A stretch of 64,000 bases of DNA, taken from Amycolatopsis dendrobii. Lineage in GTDB: Bacteria; Actinomycetota; Actinomycetes; Mycobacteriales; Pseudonocardiaceae. The stretch is taken from positions 676,472-740,471 of the forward strand of contig NZ_JACGZW010000003.1 of NCBI RefSeq assembly GCF_014145675.1, written 5' to 3'. The position numbers and the translations under genes were made by a program. This document shows, one piece after another, positions 9,645 to 17,572 of this stretch (the stretch's first letter is position 1; each line of letters begins with the position of its first letter). Below the pieces are notes generated by a model that saw only the letters and a program-made list of their open reading frames with translations, was not told the DNA's origin and ran no database searches.

Positions 9645-9650
9645 ACGGTA
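9645..9650 (-). promoter_or_regulatory. Leaderless -10 element (TACCGT) of VOC gene
   Basis: On the minus strand TACCGT is followed by six bases and then the ATG at 9638. A TANNNT hexamer at this spacing puts the transcription start at or next to the start codon. Confidence 0.45.
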
Positions 9651-9715
9651 GCGGGCAGGGCCGACGAAAACGGCGGGTCGCGGCGGCGCAGCGGGTGCGG
9701 GATCGGGTGAAAGAA

Positions 9716-9756
9716 CTGTGCCGGCAAGCGCGGGGGTATCACGCTTGCCGGCACAG
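9716..9756 (-). terminator. Perfect 15-bp hairpin after the MDMPI gene
   Basis: Arms 9716-9730 and 9742-9756 are exact reverse complements (CTGTGCCGGCAAGCG) with an 11-base loop. It lies about 70 bases beyond the stop of the minus-strand MDMPI gene and before the VOC promoter. I read it as that operon's terminator; there is no U tract, as is common in actinobacteria. Confidence 0.65.
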
Positions 9757-9824
9757 CCGGATCGCCACGGTGGTCTGGAAACAGCGCAGAACCGGGAAGC
9801 TTCCCCGCTTTCGGTTCTCGAACG

Positions 9825-10589
9825 CTATCTGGTCGCCAGTCGCAGCAGGGCCCAGGCTTGGGCGGACAGCTCGTGGTCTCCGTCGGTGTGGACCATGGTC
9901 ACCGGGACTCTTCCCCAGAGCCAGAGGTACACGTTCGCGGGCGAGCCGGTGACGATCGCGTCCGCGGCGTCGGCTTCTCGGGAAGAGCAGCGCCAGGCCT
10001 CTGTCTCGCCGGGGCCTGCTCTCGCGATCCAGCTGTGGCCGCCGGTGTGGAAACCCACTGTGCCGTTTCGGGTTCCCGAGACGCCCATGGTGGTGAGTTT
10101 GTGTCCGAAGTAGAGGGTGAGGGCCTCGTCGACGCCGTCGGCGGCCAGGTCGTCGGGCACTGTCGAGTCGCCGGTTCCGGCTGCGTTTTCGGCGTCCACT
10201 CGGTGCACGAGGGTTTCGTGGAGCATGCGGCGACGCCAGAAACCGTGGGTCGGATCGGCGGACCACCAGGTGGCGGCTCGGGTGGCCGGGTCGTGGTCGG
10301 CCAGTGCGGCTTCGAGTTCGGTGCGGGCCGCGGAGTAGAAGTCCGCCACTGGCTGGCCGGGCAGGGGCTCGCGCCACGGTTCTGGCCGGCGGCCTTCGCG
10401 GATCCAGCCGAGTACCTGCCAGTAGACGGAGCCGACGTGTTTGAGCAGCTCGTTCAACGTCCAGCCGGGGGCGGTGGGCACCGGCGAATCGGGTGACGCC
10501 GAGTGCGCCACCTCCCCCAGCAGGTGCGCCTCCACGGAGAACGCCTCGAGCAGCCGGCCGTGGTCGACCGTGCCGAGTTCACGCGACAT
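9825..10589 (-). CDS. Mycothiol-type DinB/MDMPI maleylpyruvate isomerase-like protein
   Basis: A 254-residue protein of the maleylpyruvate-isomerase N-terminal (MDMPI/DinB) family. The first helix bundle has WTLNELLKHVG, whose His is the usual first metal ligand. The second ligand pair is in LHETLVHRVDAE (His-x3-His with Glu). Mycothiol-dependent isomerases and metal-dependent thiol transferases share this fold; the substrate is unknown. The ATG at 10589 lies inside the end of the upstream HEPN gene (11-bp overlap), so the two are probably translated from one message. A perfect hairpin follows the stop. Confidence 0.75.
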   Translation of the reverse strand: MSRELGTVDHGRLLEAFSVEAHLLGEVAHSASPDSPVPTAPGWTLNELLKHVGSVYWQVLGWIREGRRPEPWREPLPGQPVADFYSAARTELEAALADHDPATRAATWWSADPTHGFWRRRMLHETLVHRVDAENAAGTGDSTVPDDLAADGVDEALTLYFGHKLTTMGVSGTRNGTVGFHTGGHSWIARAGPGETEAWRCSSREADAADAIVTGSPANVYLWLWGRVPVTMVHTDGDHELSAQAWALLRLATR

Positions 10590-11628
10590 GGGCTTCCCCG
10601 GTCATCGGCAGGCCGTGCACGACCCGGCGGACGAGTTCGAGGAACTGGGCGGTCGCCTCAAGCAGGCCCGTGGCGAGTTCGGCGGTGACGCGACCGCTGA
10701 TGCCCGCTTCGGCGGCGGCCCGGGTTTCGGAGTGGTCGGCGAAGAACGCCGACCACTCGCGCAGTTCGGGGGCGACGGCGTCGAGCAGCACCCAGCCGCT
10801 GGCCGGACGGCCCCTGCCCCGGCGCGGACGGCCCCGGACGGCGAGCACCGCACCGGCGCCGCGCAGGGCGGCGAGGTAGGCGCCGATGAAGCGTTCGGCT
10901 GGGTCGCGTTCGTTTTCCGCGTGGTCGAGTCCGCGGTTGGCCTGGGCGAGGAGGGCGACTGCCTCGGGAGGGGCCGGCGGGCGCAGGGACAGCGGAAGCT
11001 GCGGCTGGCCCTTGGCGCCGGAGCGGCGGGCGGACGGTTCGGCAGAGGGCCGGACCGCTGCCCGGGTGCGGTGGACGACCTGCCTCGGGGGCGGACCGCT
11101 GGGCACGGGGGCTTCGGGGACGTGGTGCACGGTTGGCTTGGGGGTTGGGGCGCGTTCGGGCTGGGGAGCCGCGGCCGGGGTGTTCTCCGACGCGAAGGGC
11201 AGCGCGGGGTTGGTCGCCGGAGCGGCAGGGTTGACTGCCGAAGCGGAGGGCACCGGCTCGGGCGAGGAACCGAGGCCGGATTCCACGGCAGGAGACTGAG
11301 CAGAGTCAGCCGCCGAGCCGCTTCCCGGCGCGGGCGACAGGCTTGGGCCAGATTCCGCAGCACCGGACTGGGCGGAGCCGGCGGCAGAACCGCTCTCCGA
11401 CGCGAGCCAAAGATCGAGCCCGGGCTGAGCGGAGCCAGCCGCCGAAGCAGGCGACGGAACCGACGCGGCAGAACCAGCACCCGGCGCCTGAGCAGCGCCG
11501 CCAGCAGCAGAAGCACCAGCAGCACCCGGCCGTTCCACCGGTGCGCCGAACGTCAGCTGTTCGCCCACCGCACCAGGTCGGGGTGCCTCGGCGGCACTGT
11601 CCGCGGGGGACACGACCGAGACGGACAT
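10579..11628 (-). CDS. SAV_6107-family HEPN-domain protein
   Basis: A 349-residue protein. Residues 1-230 are a low-complexity Ala/Pro/Ser/Gly-rich region with SAAGSAQSG-type repeats. The C-terminal ~115 residues (from about LLAQANRGLDHAE to AQFLELVRR) are helical and match my memory of the SAV_6107 HEPN family, including the REWSAFFA...RAAAEAG segment. I see no canonical R-x4-6-H catalytic motif, so RNase activity is not supported. The start is ATG 11628 with a strong AGGAGGAGG site upstream; the longer frame to 11808 crosses the promoter. A perfect LexA box sits 90 bp upstream. It forms an operon with the MDMPI gene. Confidence 0.7.
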   Translation of the reverse strand: MSVSVVSPADSAAEAPRPGAVGEQLTFGAPVERPGAAGASAAGGAAQAPGAGSAASVPSPASAAGSAQPGLDLWLASESGSAAGSAQSGAAESGPSLSPAPGSGSAADSAQSPAVESGLGSSPEPVPSASAVNPAAPATNPALPFASENTPAAAPQPERAPTPKPTVHHVPEAPVPSGPPPRQVVHRTRAAVRPSAEPSARRSGAKGQPQLPLSLRPPAPPEAVALLAQANRGLDHAENERDPAERFIGAYLAALRGAGAVLAVRGRPRRGRGRPASGWVLLDAVAPELREWSAFFADHSETRAAAEAGISGRVTAELATGLLEATAQFLELVRRVVHGLPMTGEAHVA

Positions 11629-11717
11629 GGCGACCCTCCTCCTGCTCGGGTGGGCCCGGCCGGGGGCCCGAGGTGCTTCCCCCACCCCGGGACCGGCCGG
11701 TGCGCTCCCACCGGGTA

Positions 11718-11733
11718 TCGAACGTCTGTTCGA
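11718..11733. promoter_or_regulatory. Perfect SOS (LexA) box
   Basis: TCGAAC-GTCT-GTTCGA matches the mycobacterial/actinobacterial LexA consensus TCGAAC-N4-GTTCGA in all twelve specified bases. It lies in the divergent region between the HEPN operon (start at 11628) and the YbaK gene (start at about 11837). It is closer to the HEPN start, so SOS control of HEPN-MDMPI is the likeliest reading. Confidence 0.8.
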
Positions 11734-11836
11734 TCTGTTTCCAGAGTAGCCGCGCCGGGCAATCCGCTCAACCCCGCTGGTGGAATCCGGGCACGTGGTG
11801 CGGGACACGGCTGCACCGGCGTGGTCTCATAACGGA

Positions 11837-12361
11837 GTGAGCACCCACGACCATCCCGCTGTCGCCAAGGTCACCGCCGCGCTGGGCGAGGCCGGGCTGC
11901 ACGCCGCCGCTGACGGAGTGCGGGTGCTGCCCGCTGAAGCGCGCACCGCCGCGCAGGCCGCGGAGGCGCTCGGCGTGCCGGTCGGCGCTATCGCGAACAG
12001 TCTGGTTTTCCGCGCCCGCAGGAATGACGGGGCGGAGGTCGCGTTGCTCGCCCTTACTTCGGGGGCGCATCGGGCCGAGGAGTTCCGGCTGGCGGAACTC
12101 GCCGGGGTCGCGGAAGTCGGCAAGGCGGACGCGGCGTTCGTCCGGGAGCACACTGGGCAGCCGATCGGGGGTGTCGCGCCGATCGGGCATCCGGAGCGGC
12201 TCGTGACGCTCGTGGACACGGCGTTGCGCGGGTACGCCGAGGTGTGGGCCGCGGCGGGGCATCCGAAATCGGTCTTCCCGACGACGTTCGACGCGCTCGT
12301 CACGCTCACCGGGGGCACCCCGGGCGATCTCGCGGGCGAAGGGGAGGATGGTCGACTGTGA
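11837..12361 (+). CDS. YbaK/EbsC-family aminoacyl-tRNA deacylase
   Basis: A 174-residue protein of the YbaK/ProX editing family, which hydrolyses mischarged tRNA (for example Cys-tRNA-Pro). Family features include the ALGVPVGAIANSLVF helix-strand (the usual invariant Lys is replaced by Asn here) and the GGVAPIGHPE loop near the catalytic GxxxPxGH region. The GTG at 11837 is preceded by CATAAC and an overlapping GGAG. The track extends upstream to 11780, but that part reads as promoter DNA. Its TGA overlaps the GTG of the next gene (GTGA), so the GNAT is translationally coupled. Confidence 0.8.
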   Translation: MSTHDHPAVAKVTAALGEAGLHAAADGVRVLPAEARTAAQAAEALGVPVGAIANSLVFRARRNDGAEVALLALTSGAHRAEEFRLAELAGVAEVGKADAAFVREHTGQPIGGVAPIGHPERLVTLVDTALRGYAEVWAAAGHPKSVFPTTFDALVTLTGGTPGDLAGEGEDGRL

Positions 12362-12933
12362 CCGCGATGTCCTCCTCCGGGTGCTCCCGGTACGTGCAGC
12401 TCTCCGCCGACGAGTTCCGGTCCCGGCTGCCGGAAGCGCTGGCGATCTACGTGAACGCCATGCGCTACCCCGAGGGCACGGCCGAGCAGCGCGCGCCGAT
12501 GTGGCTCACGCACGCGCTGCGCGAGGGTTGGCGCTGCATAGCCGCCCTCGACGACAACGGTGTCCTGCTCGGCATCGCGTACGGCTACAAGGGCCGCGCC
12601 GGGCAGTGGTGGCACGAGCAGGTCCGGCACGGCCTGACCCGCCGTTCCGGGACCGAGGAAGCCGAGCGCTGGCTGGCGGACTACTTCGAGCTCACCGAGA
12701 TCCACGTGCGCCCGGAGAACCAGGGCAAGCAGATCGGCGAGGACCTGCTGCGCAGGCTGCTCGACGGCGTGCCCAGCGCGAACGTGCTGCTCTCCACTCC
12801 GGAGGGGACCAGCCGGGCGTGGAAGCTGTACCGGCGCATGGGGTTCGTCGACGTTCTGCGCGACTACCAGTTCACCGGCGATCCGCGGCCGTTCGCGATT
12901 TTGGGGCGGGCGCTGCCGCTCGAAGCGCGGTAG
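12358..12933 (+). CDS. GNAT acetyltransferase (Rv2170-like)
   Basis: A 191-residue GNAT. The acetyl-CoA loop region is EIHVRPENQGKQIGEDLLRRLL and the C-terminal strand has RAWKLYRRMGFVDV. The N-terminal LAIYVNAMRYPEGTAEQRAP resembles, from memory, mycobacterial Rv2170, a GNAT located next to metF/idsA2. The target is not deducible here. The start GTG 12358 overlaps the YbaK stop and has GGGGAGG at 12341-12347; an ATG at 12367 is possible. A strong hairpin follows the stop. Confidence 0.75.
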   Translation: MTAMSSSGCSRYVQLSADEFRSRLPEALAIYVNAMRYPEGTAEQRAPMWLTHALREGWRCIAALDDNGVLLGIAYGYKGRAGQWWHEQVRHGLTRRSGTEEAERWLADYFELTEIHVRPENQGKQIGEDLLRRLLDGVPSANVLLSTPEGTSRAWKLYRRMGFVDVLRDYQFTGDPRPFAILGRALPLEAR

Positions 12934-12936
12934 GAC

Positions 12937-12971
12937 CGCCGCGCGCCCGGTTTCGGACCGGGCGCGCGGCG
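12937..12971. terminator. Perfect 15-bp bidirectional hairpin
   Basis: Arms 12937-12951 and 12957-12971 (CGCCGCGCGCCCGGT and its complement) enclose the loop TTCGG. It begins three bases after the GNAT stop and lies between that gene and the convergent lipoprotein gene, so it can serve both. Confidence 0.8.
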
Positions 12972-13031
12972 CGCTCGCCTACCGCATAACACGGCCCCCA
13001 GAAGGCCCGCGCACCGGCAAATCGCGGGCGA

Positions 13032-14030
13032 TCAGGCGCGGCCGAGCGACGGCGCCACTGTCTTGGCCACGGCGACCGCCTTCGTACAGGCGGTGCCGGT
13101 GTCGAGTCCGCTGGCGGGCTCGCCGCTGAACTGCACGGAGACGATCTCGCCGTACCCGTGCGCCTCGTCGTCCTTCGGGGTTTCGATCTTGCGCCAGGTC
13201 GCGTCGCAGCTGACTACGCTGCTGTCTTCGTCCTTCTTCTGGATGGCCGTGACGCCGCTGCCGAGGTCGGCGGGCTGGCCGTCTTCGGCGTCGGCGGGCA
13301 GGCCTTGGTACAGGTGCACCGAAACCTGCGGGTAGTGGGTGTCGTCGCCGGACCAGAAGTCGCATTCGTGCAGGCTCTTGGGCTCCACAAAGGACTTCTG
13401 CCCCAGCGCGGTCTCCACGGCCTGCTTGCCGGCGACGGCACACGGGTCGGTCGTCAGCACGGAACCGGGCATCTGCTGGTACTGCGGCGGAGTGCTGTGC
13501 AGGGCCTGCACGACCTTGGCCAGCGCCGCGCGGCCGAGCGCGCACGCGTCGCCGCCCGGAGCCTTGGCCTGGAAGGTGATCCCCAGAGACTGCTCGAACG
13601 ACGTCACGACAGAGACCCAGCACGACCCTGGCTTGTCGTTGTCGACGACCAGCGGAAGGCCTTCGAGCTTCTCGGCCGGGTCCTTCGACATGATCAGCTG
13701 GTCGCCGACGCGCAGCACCAGTTCGACGGTCTTGCCGCCGGAGTCCTTGACGTTGACGCTGCACTCGCCCCATTCGGAGGACGAAAGGCTCGACTGGTCC
13801 GGAGTGCCGAGGGCGCCGAGAGTCTTGGCGTCCAGCAGCGCGCACGGATCCACTGTTCGCAGGGCCGCCGCCTGGACGGCGGGGTCGGTGATCGGGGGTT
13901 TCGCTTCGGAGGCGGGAGAACCCGCGGCGGCGGTACCCGCGGTCGAGCCGCCACAGCCCGCGAGGGCGGCGAGCAGAGTCGCCCCCGCTGCCAGCGCCGC
14001 TGCCCGGAATATTCGGTTTTCGGTGATCAT
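13032..14030 (-). CDS. DUF3558-like lipoprotein
   Basis: A 332-residue exported lipoprotein. The signal segment ends in the lipobox LAGC with Cys26, followed by a Gly/Ser/Ala-rich tether. The mature part has two related modules starting DPCALLDAKTLGALG and DPCAVAGKQAVETALG, each with further Cys residues (GECSV, HECDF). This is the DUF3558 pattern common in Pseudonocardiaceae. Function is unknown. ATG 14030 is chosen because the signal peptide starts there and TACGGT lies seven bases upstream, which fits a leaderless start. Confidence 0.8.
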   Translation of the reverse strand: MITENRIFRAAALAAGATLLAALAGCGGSTAGTAAAGSPASEAKPPITDPAVQAAALRTVDPCALLDAKTLGALGTPDQSSLSSSEWGECSVNVKDSGGKTVELVLRVGDQLIMSKDPAEKLEGLPLVVDNDKPGSCWVSVVTSFEQSLGITFQAKAPGGDACALGRAALAKVVQALHSTPPQYQQMPGSVLTTDPCAVAGKQAVETALGQKSFVEPKSLHECDFWSGDDTHYPQVSVHLYQGLPADAEDGQPADLGSGVTAIQKKDEDSSVVSCDATWRKIETPKDDEAHGYGEIVSVQFSGEPASGLDTGTACTKAVAVAKTVAPSLGRA

Positions 14031-14037
14031 GCGCGGC

Positions 14038-14043
14038 ACCGTA
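14038..14043 (-). promoter_or_regulatory. Leaderless -10 element (TACGGT) of lipoprotein gene
   Basis: TACGGT, then seven bases, then ATG at 14030 on the minus strand. No ribosome site is visible between them. Confidence 0.45.
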
Positions 14044-14105
14044 GCGGAATCTGCCACCGGTTCGTGGCGAAATCTCCAAGAATGCGGACAGTCCGTGAAT
14101 GATGC

Positions 14106-15002
14106 TCACCGGGGCTCAGGTCGCCAGTAGCCGACCGCGAGTGCCGCGACGAGCAGCACCGCGCCGCCCCACGCGAACGTGCTCAGGCGCTCGTGCAGGA
14201 AAACTACCGAAAGCACCGTCCCGGTAAGCGGTTCCAGCAGCGCGGACAGTGCGCCCAGCACCGGGTGGGCACCGCCGAGACCGCGGAAGTACGCGGCGTA
14301 CGCGACGGCTGTCGGGACAACGCCGAAGTACACCGCCAACAGCAGTACGTCGGCGTTGGCGGGCAGGCTCATGCCGAGCCAGAGTGCGGCGGGTGTCAGC
14401 AGCAAACCGCCGGTCAGGCAGCCGAATGCGGTGGTAGCCAACGGTTCTAGGCCATTGACGGGCTCCGCTGTGACGAGCGTGAGCACGGCGAAACCGGTCG
14501 CCGCGAGCAGCGCGAAGCCTAGGCCGCCGACAAGCCGAGCGGGTGACGTCGCGGTCTCCGGCGACCAGCGCAACAGCACGAGCCCCGCGACGGAGCCGCC
14601 GACGGACACCAGCGTCCACAGCTGGGGCGCGCGGCGGCGCTGCACCGCGGAGACCATCGTGAGCACAACGGGTGCGGCGCCGATCGTGGTCATGGTCGCG
14701 ACGCTGACCGAACTGAGCGCGACGGCAGCGAAGTAGCTGGCTTGGAAAAGCGCGAAGAGGGCGCCGACGAGAAGGAGACGGCGCCAGGTTTCCTTGGCGG
14801 GAAGGCGAAGTCCGCCGGTGAGAGCGACGTACGCCGCGCTCGCGGCGCCGCCGATCAGCAGGCGGTAGGTGGCGACGGCGAGCGGGTGCAGGCCGGCTTG
14901 CTGGGCGAGAAGCGAGCCGGACAGGCCGCCGGTTCCCCAGAGCACGCCGGCGAGGACTAGGGCGGCCGACGAGCGGGCGCGCGAAGGTACGGCAACAGAC
15001 AT
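14106..15002 (-). CDS. EamA/DMT-family exporter
   Basis: A 298-residue integral membrane protein with ten hydrophobic segments in two EamA halves (roughly 12-145 and 155-292). The first helix reads ALVLAGVLWGTGGLSGSLL, and the second half contains LLLAVYFGVVPTAVAYAAYF and the HPVLGALSALLEPL segment typical of RhaT/EamA drug and metabolite transporters. Substrate unknown. A GGAG site lies about a dozen bases before ATG 15002. It is a single gene between the lipoprotein and a GNAT. Confidence 0.85.
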   Translation of the reverse strand: MSVAVPSRARSSAALVLAGVLWGTGGLSGSLLAQQAGLHPLAVATYRLLIGGAASAAYVALTGGLRLPAKETWRRLLLVGALFALFQASYFAAVALSSVSVATMTTIGAAPVVLTMVSAVQRRRAPQLWTLVSVGGSVAGLVLLRWSPETATSPARLVGGLGFALLAATGFAVLTLVTAEPVNGLEPLATTAFGCLTGGLLLTPAALWLGMSLPANADVLLLAVYFGVVPTAVAYAAYFRGLGGAHPVLGALSALLEPLTGTVLSVVFLHERLSTFAWGGAVLLVAALAVGYWRPEPR

Positions 15003-15182
15003 TCGGAAGTGGGCTCCTGCGTCGAAGGAATCGGAAATCGACGACGCGGGACAGCGTGTGCCGGCCGGTTCAGGACGTCATCCGGTGGCCGCGGGCCCGG
15101 TTCGGGCGCACGCGGCGAAAACTGCCCCGCTCAGGAGGCTGGTGGTGGGATGACGACGAGAAGCCACTGCACGGGCGGGAGC

Positions 15183-15698
15183 TTAACCAGAGGCCGGGGA
15201 GACGATCAACGGGTTTGCGGCCCAGCGGATCTCGCCGTCCTGCCATTCGCCGGTAGCGGAGAGCCCGATCGCGGCGGCGACGGCGGCGGAGGCCCGGTTT
15301 TCCGGGTGGATGTGGGCGATGATCTCGTCCACCGGTCGCTGGTCGAGCCACGCGACAAGTCCGCGCGCGGCTTCGGTGGCGATGCCCCGGCCCTGCCACG
15401 GAGTTCCCACCACCCAGGCGATTTCGGCGACAGCGCGGCTGACCGTCGCCTGAACAGTGCCCACAAGGCCGGAATCGCGCAGCCGGATCACCCAGTTCAG
15501 CCAGGACACCGCCGGATCGGGCGAGCCCGCGGTCATCCGCTGATAACGCGCGCGGAGAGCCGCCGCCGAGTCGGGAGCACCGCCGATGTACGTGTGCAGG
15601 GCCGGATCCGACAGCACCGACGCCATCTCCTCGGCGTGCGAGACGGACAGCGGCAGCAGGTCCAACCGGGTGGTTTCGATGAGCTGAGCGGTAAACAT
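15183..15698 (-). CDS. GNAT acetyltransferase (RimJ/RimL type)
   Basis: A 171-residue GNAT of the Acetyltransf_3 type. It starts IETTRLDLLPLSVSHAEEM, has the acetyl-CoA loop WQGRGIATEAARGL, and ends with IHPENRASAAVAAAIGL. Such proteins acetylate N-terminal amines or small molecules; the substrate is unknown. ATG 15698 lies just after the hairpin that follows the DUF885 gene. The 180 bp downstream, up to the DMT gene, hold nothing I can recognise. Confidence 0.8.
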   Translation of the reverse strand: MFTAQLIETTRLDLLPLSVSHAEEMASVLSDPALHTYIGGAPDSAAALRARYQRMTAGSPDPAVSWLNWVIRLRDSGLVGTVQATVSRAVAEIAWVVGTPWQGRGIATEAARGLVAWLDQRPVDEIIAHIHPENRASAAVAAAIGLSATGEWQDGEIRWAANPLIVSPASG

Positions 15699-15710
15699 GC
15701 GCGGAAGACC

Positions 15711-15739
15711 CCCGGGCCGGTGCGGAACACCGGCCCGGG
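15711..15739 (-). terminator. Perfect 12-bp hairpin after DUF885 gene
   Basis: CCCGGGCCGGTG (15711-15722) pairs with CACCGGCCCGGG (15728-15739) around a five-base loop. It begins ten bases beyond the DUF885 stop on the minus strand and precedes the GNAT start. Confidence 0.7.
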
Positions 15740-15748
15740 AAAGCAGTC

Positions 15749-17428
15749 TCAGTCCAGTTGCGCCAGCTGCTCGCGCAGGGTGTCCAGCCCCATGCCGCCC
15801 ATCTGCAGGGCCTTCGTGTGGAACTGCTTGATGTCGAACGCCGGCCCCTGCCGCGCACGGGCCTCGTCGCGCGCGGCCAGCCAGAGGCGTTCGCCCAGCT
15901 TGTACGCGGGGGCCTGGCCCGGCCAGCCGAGGTAGCGGTCGATCTCGTCGTGGATGTGGGCGTGGTCGGTGATCGTGCGGGTCAGCATGAACTCCAGGCC
16001 CAGATCCGGCGTCCAGCGCTCGCCCTCGTGGAATCCGGTGCCCGCCGGGATTTCCAGTTCCAGGTGCATGCCGAGGTCGACCACGACGCGGGCGGCGCGG
16101 AAGAGCTGCTCGGACAGCATGCCGAGCAGGTTGCCGTCGTCCGACAGGTAGCCCAGCTCCTCCATGAGGCGTTCCGCGTACAGCGCCCAGCCTTCGCCGT
16201 GCGCCGAGATGAACGTCATCAGCCGCTGGTACTTCGTGAGGGTCTCGGCCTGGTTGACCGCGGTCGCGATCTGCAAGTGGTGGCCCGGGACGCCCTCGTG
16301 GTAGACCGTCGAAACCTCGCGCCAGGTCGTGAAATCGTTGCGGTCCGCGGGAAGCGACCACCACATCCGGCCGGGACGGCTGAAGTCCTCGCTCGGCCCG
16401 GTGTAGTACGCGCCGACGCCGCCGCCGGGCGGGGCGATCTTGCACTCCAGCGCCATCAGCCGGTCCGGGATGTCGAAGTGCTTGCCGCGCAACGACTTCA
16501 GCGCGTCGTCGGACAGCTGCTGCATCCACGCCTCGAACTGCGGGCGGCCCTGGATGCGGTAGCGCGGGTCGGCGTCGAGCACCGCCGCGGCTTCCGCCGG
16601 CGTCGAACCGGGCTTGATGCGGTTCGCGACCGCGCGCATTTCCGTTTCGAGGCGGGAGAATTCGTGCCAGCCCCACTCGTACGCCTCGCGCAGGTCCAGC
16701 TCCGCGCCGATGAAGTAGCGCGACCACAGCCGGTAGGTGTCCTCGCCGACGGCGTCCTTCACCGGGGCCTTCGGGGCCAGTTCGGCGCGCAGGAATCCGG
16801 CGAATTCCGCGAACGCCTCGTCCGCGGCTCGCGCGCCCGAGGCCAGGTCGGACTTCAGGGAGTCCACGCCCGCGTCGGCGACCATGCCGGCGAAGAAGCC
16901 AGGTCCGTCCTTGAGTCCGGCCCACGTTTCGCACTGCTCGGCGACCTTCGAGACCTGCCGCAGGGCGGAAACCCGCCCCTTGTCGGCCGAGGCCAGCAGC
17001 GACGCGCGGACCCCGGCCAGCGCCTCGGGCACCTTCGGCAGCCGGGCCGCGACGTTCGCCCAGTCGTCCGGGGTGTCGGTCGGCATGAGGTCGAAGACCA
17101 TCCGCAGGCCCTGCACCGGGCTCTCGATCACGTTGAGCGAGGCCGCGTCGAGACCCGCGTCGTGGATCTCCAGCTCGAGACCGATCCGCTCGGTGAACAC
17201 GGCCTTCGCGACCCGCTCCCCCGCGTCCGCCGGTTCCGCGGCGGTCACCGCGGCCAGCGCGCGCCGCGCCAGGTCCGCGCGGGCGTCGTGGCCCGCGGGC
17301 GAATAGTCGGTCAGCTGGTCGTCGTAGCCCGCGACGCCGAGCATGGTGGCCGCGACCGGGTCCACGGCCACGTAATCGTCGACGTACCGGTCGCAGATCT
17401 CCGGAACGCTCTGTTCGGTGGAAGCCAT
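15749..17428 (-). CDS. DUF885-family putative metallohydrolase
   Basis: A 559-residue DUF885 protein. The zinc-site signature HEGVPGHHLQ (377-386) is intact, with a downstream GEGWALYAERLMEELG segment that is the family's second conserved block. The family resembles M32-like metallopeptidases, but its activity is poorly established. No signal peptide is seen, so it is cytoplasmic. ATG 17428 is preferred: TAGCGT lies seven bases upstream (leaderless). The frame stays open to 17506 without a plausible ribosome site. Confidence 0.85.
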   Translation of the reverse strand: MASTEQSVPEICDRYVDDYVAVDPVAATMLGVAGYDDQLTDYSPAGHDARADLARRALAAVTAAEPADAGERVAKAVFTERIGLELEIHDAGLDAASLNVIESPVQGLRMVFDLMPTDTPDDWANVAARLPKVPEALAGVRASLLASADKGRVSALRQVSKVAEQCETWAGLKDGPGFFAGMVADAGVDSLKSDLASGARAADEAFAEFAGFLRAELAPKAPVKDAVGEDTYRLWSRYFIGAELDLREAYEWGWHEFSRLETEMRAVANRIKPGSTPAEAAAVLDADPRYRIQGRPQFEAWMQQLSDDALKSLRGKHFDIPDRLMALECKIAPPGGGVGAYYTGPSEDFSRPGRMWWSLPADRNDFTTWREVSTVYHEGVPGHHLQIATAVNQAETLTKYQRLMTFISAHGEGWALYAERLMEELGYLSDDGNLLGMLSEQLFRAARVVVDLGMHLELEIPAGTGFHEGERWTPDLGLEFMLTRTITDHAHIHDEIDRYLGWPGQAPAYKLGERLWLAARDEARARQGPAFDIKQFHTKALQMGGMGLDTLREQLAQLD

Positions 17429-17435
17429 GTCCGGC

Positions 17436-17441
17436 ACGCTA
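17436..17441 (-). promoter_or_regulatory. Leaderless -10 element (TAGCGT) of DUF885 gene
   Basis: TAGCGT followed by seven bases and ATG 17428 on the minus strand; no Shine-Dalgarno. Confidence 0.45.
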
Positions 17442-17487
17442 CCGGCCGGACCTGGCCGCGGCCCACAGAGTACTGTGCCGATCGTTG

Positions 17488-17572
17488 CTAATCCGACCAC
17501 AGCCACGGCCTAATGGCTTCGCAGCAACGGTTACGTGCGGGGTGGGGGTCGGCCTGCTTTTGGTCGGATTAG
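17488..17572. repeat. 12-bp inverted repeat with 61-base spacer at the metF 3' end
   Basis: CTAATCCGACCA (17488-17499) and TGGTCGGATTAG (17561-17572) are exact complements. The right arm includes the metF stop codon. A second nested pair, CGTTGCT (17483-17489) and AGCAACG (17523-17529), competes with the left arm. It could be a terminator, processing site or attenuator; I cannot decide. Confidence 0.5.
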
